Below, piece by piece: positions 1 to 5,641 of a DNA stretch of 10,770 nucleotides (position 1 is its first letter; each line of letters opens with the position of its first letter). The DNA comes from an uncultured Alphaproteobacteria bacterium. Its GTDB lineage: Bacteria > Pseudomonadota > Alphaproteobacteria > Rhizobiales > Aestuariivirgaceae. A program made the translations under genes and the position numbers. A model generated the notes under the pieces. The model searched no databases, was not told the DNA's origin, and worked only from the letters and a program-made list of their open reading frames with translations. Location: NCBI GenBank assembly GCA_937868035.1, contig CALMLK010000151.1:1-10770 (forward strand), read 5' to 3'.

Positions 1-35
1 GTGTAGATCTCAGTGGTCTCCGCACCATTAAAAAA
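1..35. other. Probable Illumina P5 adapter remnant at contig end
   Basis: Bases 1-29 match the reverse complement of the Illumina P5 oligo at 25 of 29 positions; the mismatches are at 12, 19, 23 and 25. Six A follow (30-35), which fits the poly-T linker of the surface oligo. The gene on the minus strand reads as a normal class III alcohol dehydrogenase up to base 36. It then loses the family's conserved GDHVIPLYT stretch and reads GAETTEIYT instead. The match to P5 (recalled, not searched) and the loss of homology start at the same base. I infer a sequencing or assembly artefact, not genomic DNA. Confidence 0.85.
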
Positions 36-266
36 GGTGGTGACGCCCGGGCCCACATCGACCACGACACCTGCGCCTTCATGGCCGAGGATTGCCGGAA
101 ACAGGCCTTCGGGATCAGCGCCCGAGAGGGTGAATTCGTCGGTGTGGCAGATGCCGGTGGCCTTGACTTCGACGAGGACTTCGCCCGCCTTCGGGCCTTC
201 CAGATCCACCTCGACGATTTCCAATGGTTTGCCTGCTGCAAAAGCCACAGCTGCGCGCGTCTTCAT
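36..266 (-). CDS. S-(hydroxymethyl)glutathione dehydrogenase / class III alcohol dehydrogenase, N-terminal fragment
   Basis: This is the first 77 or so residues of a zinc-dependent medium-chain dehydrogenase. It starts at the ATG at 266-264 ([20 protein letters not shown]) behind a purine-rich GGGGAGAAGG. The catalytic-zinc cysteine is in [14 protein letters not shown], and [15 protein letters not shown] carries the His-Glu pair. [11 protein letters not shown] with GHEGAGVV is typical of class III enzymes, which oxidise S-hydroxymethylglutathione (formaldehyde bound to glutathione) with NAD in the cytosol. The rest of the protein, about 300 residues, lies beyond the window. The frame stays open to base 1, but bases 1-35 look like adapter, so real coding is supported only from 36. 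The gene is divergent from the ModE-type regulator. The family call is strong; substrate-level certainty is lower because most of the protein is missing. Confidence 0.85.
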
Positions 267-285
267 GCCTTCTCCCCGCGTGATG

Positions 286-313
286 ATTTTTTGTGCGCGG
301 GACTATTTCACAA
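286..313 (-). promoter_or_regulatory. Weak candidate promoter for the formaldehyde dehydrogenase gene
   Basis: The 131-bp divergent gap 267-397 must hold promoters for both flanking genes. On the minus strand, TTGTGA (313-308) and AAAAAT (291-286) sit 16 bp apart, which would give a leader of about 12 nt. TTGTG (291-295) and CACAA (309-313) also form a short inverted repeat. A second small inverted repeat, CAGGG-N8-CCCTG, lies at 346-363, nearer the regulator gene. Neither is diagnostic. Confidence 0.25.
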
Positions 314-397
314 GTGTTTGGCTCTGTCCATGCAACAGCGTGGCACAGGGCCTTTGAACCCTGCCCTGACTGGGGCATGATCGCGCCAGAGACAGTC

Positions 398-745
398 ATG
401 ACCACACTCAGCATCCGAATCGATTTTGGCCCGGACAGCCGCATCGGCCCCGGCAAGATCGCGCTGCTTGAGCAGATCGCGGCCGAGGGGTCGATCGCCG
501 CGGGCGGGCGGGCGCTCGGCATGTCCTACCGCCGCGCCTGGGAGCTGATCGACGAACTGAACGGTATCTTTGGCCGCCCCGTGGTCACGCCCAAGTCGGG
601 TGGCAAGAAGGGCGGCGGGGCTGCGCTCACGCCCTTGGGCGAGGCGCTCATTTCCCGCTATCGCGCCATCGAACGGGCCGCCACGGCAGCGGCGGCGGAG
701 CAGATGGATGCGCTCCGCACCGAACTCCCGGCCCTGCGCCGTTGA
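398..745 (+). CDS. modE: ModE-type molybdate-responsive regulator, DNA-binding domain only
   Basis: The 115-residue protein matches the N-terminal winged helix-turn-helix domain of ModE. IGPGKIALLEQIAAEGSIAA is followed by the recognition-helix region GMSYRRAWELIDELN (about residues 41-55) and the wing segment RPVVTPKSGGKKGGGAALTPLG. An Ala-rich helix at about 90-108 ends the protein. E. coli ModE is about 262 residues and has two C-terminal Mop-type molybdate-binding domains; these are absent here, as in many alphaproteobacterial relatives. The start at 398 gives MTTLSIRIDF, the usual family start; ATG 377 is in frame but adds seven residues with no better ribosome binding site. The gene converges with modC, 6 bp between stops, and a ModE-like operator precedes modA, which supports a role in controlling modABC. 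How it would sense molybdate is unclear. Confidence 0.85.
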   Translation: MTTLSIRIDFGPDSRIGPGKIALLEQIAAEGSIAAGGRALGMSYRRAWELIDELNGIFGRPVVTPKSGGKKGGGAALTPLGEALISRYRAIERAATAAAAEQMDALRTELPALRR

Positions 746-751
746 TCGCCG

Positions 752-1834
752 TCAGGCACCAGGCGGGCGCACCGACATGGCCTTGACCACGGCATAGACC
801 GTCTTGCCTTGGGCAAGGGCGAGGCGGCGGGCCGAGAAGCGGGTGATGCGGGCGGAGACGACAGCGGCGCCCACGGCCATCCGGACATCGACCGATGCGC
901 CGTCGCCCTCGGCAATGGCAGCGACAGTGCCCTGAAACACGTTAAGTGCACTCAAACCGCTGGGCGGGGTGGTTGCCAGCATCACGTCGGTGGCGCGAAT
1001 GTGGATGCGCAACGCCTTGCCGGGTGTGCCGACGGCCCCGGCAAGGCGCAATTCGCCGAGCGGCGAGGCGAGTGTCGTCAAGCCATCGTCAGAGTCATAG
1101 GCGCGGACCGTGGCATCGATGAGCGAGCCCGCTTCCTGCGCCAGCTCGCCGCTTGCGGCCGCAAGTGTCGGGAGGACGTCGCGCACAGGTCCGGCGCTGA
1201 TCACATGGCCCTTCGACATGAGGATGATGTCGCTGGCGAGGCGCGTCACCTCGCCGAGCACGTGGCTCACATAGACGACCGGAATCTTGAGCTCGTCGCG
1301 CAGCCGTTCCACGTAGGGCAGGATTTCGTGCTTGCGGGCGTCATCAAGCGAGGCCAGCGGCTCGTACATGAGCAGCAGGCGCGGCGACTGCAGGAGCGCA
1401 CGGCCAATCGCCACGCGCTGCCGCTCACCCCCGGAGAGATGAGCGGGGCGGCGCGCGAGCAGGGAAGAGAGCCCGAGAAGCTCCACCACTGCCGCCTCAT
1501 CCACATAGCGTGCCGATGCTGCCGTGAACCATCGTCCGTAACGGAGGTTCTGCTGCACCGTCAGATGGGGCAGAAGGCGGGCGTCCTGGAAGACGTAGCC
1601 GATGCGCCGCAGGTGGGGCGGCGTCCAGCGGCCGCTCGCCGTATCCACAAACACGTCACCGTCGAGGGCGATGCGCGCTTCCGCCGGACGCAGCAATCCG
1701 GCGATGACGTTGATGACGGTGGTCTTGCCGCAGCCGGAAGGGCCGAACAGCGCCGTCAGCCGGCCCGTGCTCTCGAAATTGACGTTGATGTCGAGGGAGG
1801 CCAGCCGGTGGCGGATGGAAACGGAAAGGCTCAT
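752..1834 (-). CDS. modC: Molybdate ABC transporter ATP-binding protein ModC, with altered Walker B
   Basis: This 360-residue protein is the cytoplasmic ATPase that drives ModB-mediated molybdate import. Visible motifs are Walker A GPSGCGKTT (31-39), Q-loop Q83 in YVFQDARLLPHLTV, ABC signature LSGGERQRVAIGRAL (133-147), D-loop SLDD (162-165) and switch H191 in YVSHVLGEV. The C-terminal part (about 295-355, from NVFQGTVAAIAEGD) is a TOBE/Mop-like regulatory domain, as expected for ModC. The odd residue is in Walker B: LLLMYEP at 153-159 has Tyr157 where the family has Asp (codon TAC at 1366-1364), although the catalytic Glu158 is kept. The start ATG overlaps the modB stop in an ATGA junction (1831-1834), so the two genes are probably translationally coupled. 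No frameshift is seen. Confidence 0.95.
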   Translation of the reverse strand: MSLSVSIRHRLASLDINVNFESTGRLTALFGPSGCGKTTVINVIAGLLRPAEARIALDGDVFVDTASGRWTPPHLRRIGYVFQDARLLPHLTVQQNLRYGRWFTAASARYVDEAAVVELLGLSSLLARRPAHLSGGERQRVAIGRALLQSPRLLLMYEPLASLDDARKHEILPYVERLRDELKIPVVYVSHVLGEVTRLASDIILMSKGHVISAGPVRDVLPTLAAASGELAQEAGSLIDATVRAYDSDDGLTTLASPLGELRLAGAVGTPGKALRIHIRATDVMLATTPPSGLSALNVFQGTVAAIAEGDGASVDVRMAVGAAVVSARITRFSARRLALAQGKTVYAVVKAMSVRPPGA

Positions 1835-2529
1835 GCGGCGATCCGCTGTCCGGCGCGCCGGGCCAGGACTTCCGATGCCATGAGGGCCGCGAGTGAAATC
1901 ATGACCGAGATGGCGGTGAGGCGGAGCGCCTGGGGATCGCCGCCGGGTACCTGCGTGTAGGCATAGATGGCGGTGGGCAATGTTTGCGTCTCGCCGGGGA
2001 TGTTGGAGACAAAGGTGATGGTCGCGCCGAATTCGCCCATGGCTTTGGCAAAACTGAGAATCATGCCTGCGATGATGCCGGGCAGGGTGAGCGGCAGGGT
2101 GACGGTGAGGAAGACCCACAGGGGATTTGCCCCGAGTGTGGAGGCGGCGTCTTCCAGGCGTGTATCCACTGCTTCAACCGACAGGCGGATGGCCCGCACC
2201 ATCAGGGGAAAGCCCATCACCGCGCAAGCAAGCGCTGCGCCGGTCCAGCGAAAGGAAAAGACGAGCCCGAAGGCGTCGGCGAGGAAGCTGCCGACAAGTC
2301 CCCTCCTGCCGAAGGTGAGGAGGAGCACATAGCCTGTCACCACCGGCGGCAGCACGAGCGGCAGGTGCACCACGCCATTCAGCAGCGACTTTCCCCAGAA
2401 CTCACGGCGGGCGAGGAGCAGGGCCACGGCGATGGCAACAGGCAGGCTTGCCACCATCGCGACGGCGGCGACCTTGACGCTCAGCCCGACGGCATTCCAT
2501 TCATCGGGGCTGAGCGAAAAGAAATCCAT
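1831..2529 (-). CDS. modB: Molybdate ABC transporter permease ModB
   Basis: This 232-residue inner-membrane permease forms the molybdate channel together with ModC. Hydrophobic segments are spread along the chain, for example at about 15-39, 53-72, 95-112, 147-165 and 205-220, consistent with the five spans expected of ModB. The cytoplasmic EAA loop that docks onto the ATPase is clear at about 126-150 (EDAASTLGANPLWVF...LP). HLPLVLPPVVTGYVLLLTFG (55-74) and AKAMGEFGATITFVSNIPGE (161-180) are characteristic ModB stretches. The length is normal. The gene starts 3 bp after modA and its stop overlaps the modC start, so modABC is one transcription unit. Confidence 0.96.
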   Translation of the reverse strand: MDFFSLSPDEWNAVGLSVKVAAVAMVASLPVAIAVALLLARREFWGKSLLNGVVHLPLVLPPVVTGYVLLLTFGRRGLVGSFLADAFGLVFSFRWTGAALACAVMGFPLMVRAIRLSVEAVDTRLEDAASTLGANPLWVFLTVTLPLTLPGIIAGMILSFAKAMGEFGATITFVSNIPGETQTLPTAIYAYTQVPGGDPQALRLTAISVMISLAALMASEVLARRAGQRIAA

Positions 2530-2532
2530 GCC

Positions 2533-3330
2533 TCACTTTGCAGGAGGCACGAGAACTGTAAAGCCCTGGGCCTTGAAAATGGACTGGGCCTTGGCTCCCT
2601 GCAGATAGCTGATGAAATCCGCTGCCGCCGCATTCTCCGATGTGGCGACACGGCCGACGGGATAGATAATGGCGGGATGCGAGTTGGCGGGGAAGGTTGC
2701 CACCACCTTTACTGCAGGTTCGGCCAGGGCGTCCGTTGTGTAGACGATGCCGAGTGGAGCCTCGCCTGTCGCAACGAGCTTAAGCGCGGCACGGACATTC
2801 TCCGCCATTGCCACCTTGCCTTCGACAGACGGCCAGAGCCCGAGCCACTCCAGCGCGGCCTTGCCATATTTTCCGGCGGGGACTGCCTTCACATCACCCA
2901 TGGCGAGCTTGCCTTCGCCCAGTGCCGCAGAAAGGGCGGCACCGTCTGCGAGTGTGACGGCGAGGGATGACTCTTTTGGCGCAATGAGGACGAGGTCGTT
3001 GCCCAGCAGCTTGACGATGGAGCCATCGGCAATGTGCTCTTCAGCGGCGAGCGTGTTCATCCAGTCCATGTCGGCGGAGATGAACACGTCCGCTGGCGCG
3101 CCTTCCTCGATCTGTTTCGCAAGTGCCGAGCTTGCGGCGTAGGAGAGCGCTGCTTCTGCGCCTGTGTCGGCGGTCCACGCCTCGCCCACGGCATCCAAAG
3201 CGTTTTTCAGGCTGGCAGCGGCGAAGATTGTGACCTTGTCTGCGGCAAAGGCTGGTGAAGCCAGTGTGAAAGCCAACGTTCCGGCTGTGGCCCAGTATGC
3301 AAGCGACTTCAATACGGTTCGGCGAGTCAT
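2533..3330 (-). CDS. modA: Periplasmic molybdate-binding protein ModA
   Basis: This 265-residue substrate-binding protein captures molybdate (and usually tungstate) in the periplasm and hands it to ModB. The N-terminus is a signal peptide: MTRR, a hydrophobic core, then ASPAFA with likely cleavage near residue 29. The mature protein opens with KVTIFAAASLKNALD; Ser40 there and the SYAASSALAKQIEEGAPADV segment (63-82) are the usual oxyanion-contacting regions. VAMAENVRAALKLVATGEAPLGIVYTTDA (about 173-201) is the second conserved ligand-side block. The start at 3330 has a good ribosome binding site, AAAAGGAG, five bases upstream. Part of that site lies inside the inverted repeat at 3338-3373, so expression is probably controlled there by the ModE-type protein. 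Confidence 0.96.
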   Translation of the reverse strand: MTRRTVLKSLAYWATAGTLAFTLASPAFAADKVTIFAAASLKNALDAVGEAWTADTGAEAALSYAASSALAKQIEEGAPADVFISADMDWMNTLAAEEHIADGSIVKLLGNDLVLIAPKESSLAVTLADGAALSAALGEGKLAMGDVKAVPAGKYGKAALEWLGLWPSVEGKVAMAENVRAALKLVATGEAPLGIVYTTDALAEPAVKVVATFPANSHPAIIYPVGRVATSENAAAADFISYLQGAKAQSIFKAQGFTVLVPPAK

Positions 3331-3337
3331 GAGATCT

Positions 3338-3373
3338 CCTTTTCGTTATAGCCAATGAACTATAACGAAAAGG
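3338..3373 (-). promoter_or_regulatory. Mo-box: ModE-type operator in front of modA
   Basis: A perfect 13-bp inverted repeat, CCTTTTCGTTATA (3338-3350) and TATAACGAAAAGG (3361-3373), surrounds a 10-bp spacer. The core CGTTATA-N10-TATAACG spans 24 bp, the same overall size and half-site sequence as I recall for the E. coli modA ModE site and alphaproteobacterial Mo-boxes. It fills most of the 64-bp gap between cysK and modA. The arm nearest modA includes the start of its Shine-Dalgarno sequence. I cannot pick -35 and -10 hexamers with confidence. Repression when molybdate is plentiful is the expected role, by family analogy. Confidence 0.85.
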
Positions 3374-3394
3374 AAGGCAAGGTGCCTTTTCGGA

Positions 3395-4354
<960 letters not shown>

Positions 4355-4473
4355 TGCCTGTCTCCTCCCGTCCAATTGCTTCGCGTGAAGAGAAACCAAA
4401 GCAGAGACATTTACAATGGGCAGGCGGGAGAAAGGGGGCGGCTGCGTCAATCATGACAGAACAGCAGTGACCG

Positions 4474-4650
4474 CTAGGGACGGCCGGAGAAGAACACGAC
4501 GATGAGGCCGTAGCCGACGAGGAGGGCGAGCACGCTCCAGAACAATACATAGCGCACATTATGCCCGGTCACGCCCTGCCGGGCGCGGTTTGCGGGGTCG
4601 CGCTTTTCCTGCTGGCGGGTCTGGGCGGATTTGTCGTCATCTGATGTCAT
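4474..4650 (-). CDS. Small conserved-looking single-span membrane protein, function unknown
   Basis: The 58-residue product has a highly charged N-terminal half (MTSDDDKSAQTRQQEKRD) and then ARQGVTGHNVRYVL. One clear membrane span follows at about residues 34-54 (VLFWSVLALLVGYGLIVVFF), and the tail is SGRP. From memory, short hypothetical proteins with a VTGHNVRYVL-type motif before one helix are common in Hyphomicrobiales; no function is known to me. I chose ATG 4650 because GAGG lies about six bases upstream. A longer in-frame extension would run into the ku gene on the other strand and is not credible. The gene is divergent from ku and lies upstream of cysK on the same strand, 119 bp away. 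A candidate stress-type promoter faces it. Confidence 0.75.
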   Translation of the reverse strand: MTSDDDKSAQTRQQEKRDPANRARQGVTGHNVRYVLFWSVLALLVGYGLIVVFFSGRP

Positions 4651-4676
4651 CGGGACCTCGCAGTGCTTCCACTCAA

Positions 4677-4702
4677 AATGCCACGGCGCTGCCGAAAGTT
4701 CC
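4677..4702 (-). promoter_or_regulatory. Candidate weak EcfG-type promoter for the small membrane protein
   Basis: On the minus strand GGAAC (4702-4698) is followed 17 bp later by CATT (4680-4677), one base off the CGTT of the EcfG consensus. It would start transcription near 4670, about 20 nt before the ATG. It is the mirror half of a GTTCC-GG-GGAAC dyad (4698-4709) whose other half is the -35 of the ku promoter. The -10 mismatch keeps confidence low. Confidence 0.35.
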
Positions 4703-4704
4703 GG

Positions 4705-4730
4705 GGAACCGGGGGCCGCCTTGCGCCGTT
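4705..4730 (+). promoter_or_regulatory. EcfG (general stress sigma factor) promoter of ku-ligD
   Basis: GGAAC (4705-4709), a 17-bp spacer and CGTT (4727-4730) match the alphaproteobacterial EcfG/RpoE2 consensus GGAAC-N16-17-CGTT exactly. A start near 4737 would leave a leader of about 28 nt holding the AAGGAGG of ku (4754-4760). Control of ku-ligD genes by RpoE2 is known in Sinorhizobium meliloti, which makes the match more credible. There is no other obvious promoter in this 115-bp gap. Confidence 0.72.
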
Positions 4731-4765
4731 CTGTTGGCGGTGTGTTTTGCGTGAAGGAGGATTTC

Positions 4766-5635
4766 ATGCCTGCAGGACGTCGTGCGTACTGGAAGGGGTA
4801 CCTCCGGCTTTCCCTTGTCTCAGTCGGGATCGAGCTTTTCGATGCCGAGGACAAGAAAAGCCAGATCAGCTTCAACCAGATTCACAAGCCCACCGGACGG
4901 CGCATCAATTATGTGAAGAGCGTGCAGGGCGTGGGGCCCGTTCCCACCTCTGAGATCATTTCCGGTTACGAGATCGACAAGGACCGCTACGTCACGCTGG
5001 ATCCGGACGAACTCACCGCCGTGAAGCTGGAAAGCAAGCGCACCATCGAACTCGGCCGTTTTGCGCCTGCGGCAGAAATCGACTCGCGCTTTGTCGAGCA
5101 GCCCTATTACGTGGTACCGTCGGATGAATATGCGGCGGAGGGCTACATGGTGATCCGCGAGGCATTGGCCAAGACAGGCCGTGCCGGCATCGGCCAGATG
5201 ACCCATGGCGGCAAGGAACATCTCATAGCCGTGACGGCGCTGGGCGACGGTCTCGTGCTGTACCGGCTGCGCTATGCCAACGAAGTGAAGGCCGCGAAGG
5301 ATTTCTTCGGCGACCTGCCGCGCGCCAAGCTGGACAAAGAGATGGTTGACCTTGCTAGCGAACTGATCGAGCGCAAGTCCGGCCCCTTCGATCCGGAGGA
5401 CTATGACGACAAGTATGCGACGGAACTGAAGAAGCTCATCGCCCGCAAGGCCAAGGGCGAAAAGATCGTGGCGGCCCCCGAGCCTGAACCGGCCGAGAGC
5501 AACGTGATCAATCTGATGGATGCACTGCGCAAGAGCTTGGGCGACAAGAAAGCCGCACGTCCCGCCGAACGGGAAACCGCCGCTCCTGCGCCGCGCAAGA
5601 AGGCGACGAAGTCGCCGCGGCGGAAGGCGGGATAA
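4766..5635 (+). CDS. ku: Bacterial Ku, DNA-end-binding protein of non-homologous end joining
   Basis: The 289-residue protein is a full-length bacterial Ku. It forms a homodimeric ring that threads onto broken DNA ends and recruits LigD. RRAYWKGYLRLSLVSVGIEL at the N-terminus and the HKPTGRRINYVKSVQGVGPV segment (about 41-60) are typical of the Ku beta-barrel core. VDLASELIERKSGPFDPEDYDDKYATELKKLI (about 194-225) is the conserved block just after it. The C-terminal tail (about 255-289) is rich in Lys, Arg, Ala and Pro, ending KKATKSPRRKAG; such tails usually bind DNA. ATG 4766 is set by a strong AAGGAGG five bases upstream, whereas the frame is merely open back to 4631. ligD follows after 6 bp, so the two form an operon. 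Confidence 0.96.
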   Translation: MPAGRRAYWKGYLRLSLVSVGIELFDAEDKKSQISFNQIHKPTGRRINYVKSVQGVGPVPTSEIISGYEIDKDRYVTLDPDELTAVKLESKRTIELGRFAPAAEIDSRFVEQPYYVVPSDEYAAEGYMVIREALAKTGRAGIGQMTHGGKEHLIAVTALGDGLVLYRLRYANEVKAAKDFFGDLPRAKLDKEMVDLASELIERKSGPFDPEDYDDKYATELKKLIARKAKGEKIVAAPEPEPAESNVINLMDALRKSLGDKKAARPAERETAAPAPRKKATKSPRRKAG

Positions 5636-5641
5636 AGAGCC

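Noticed and set aside
809..1960. 383-codon plus-strand open frame opposite modC and modB
   Set aside because: It is antisense to clearly conserved modC/modB coding, has no family-like motifs, and is Arg/Gly/Ala/His-rich as expected of a GC-rich shadow frame.
752..2119. Extended ModC frame beginning at 2119
   Set aside because: The extra 95 residues overlap modB in another frame and are His/Arg-rich; the ATGA junction at 1831-1834 marks the real start.
1984..2970. 328-codon plus-strand open frame opposite modB and modA
   Set aside because: It is a shadow of modBA; it is His/Cys/Gly/Arg-rich and lacks any motif or ribosome binding site.
3338..3373. Dyad before modA as an intrinsic terminator of cysK
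   Set aside because: The stem is AT-rich and is not followed by a T-run on the cysK transcript, and its sequence fits a ModE operator better. A partial terminator effect is not excluded.
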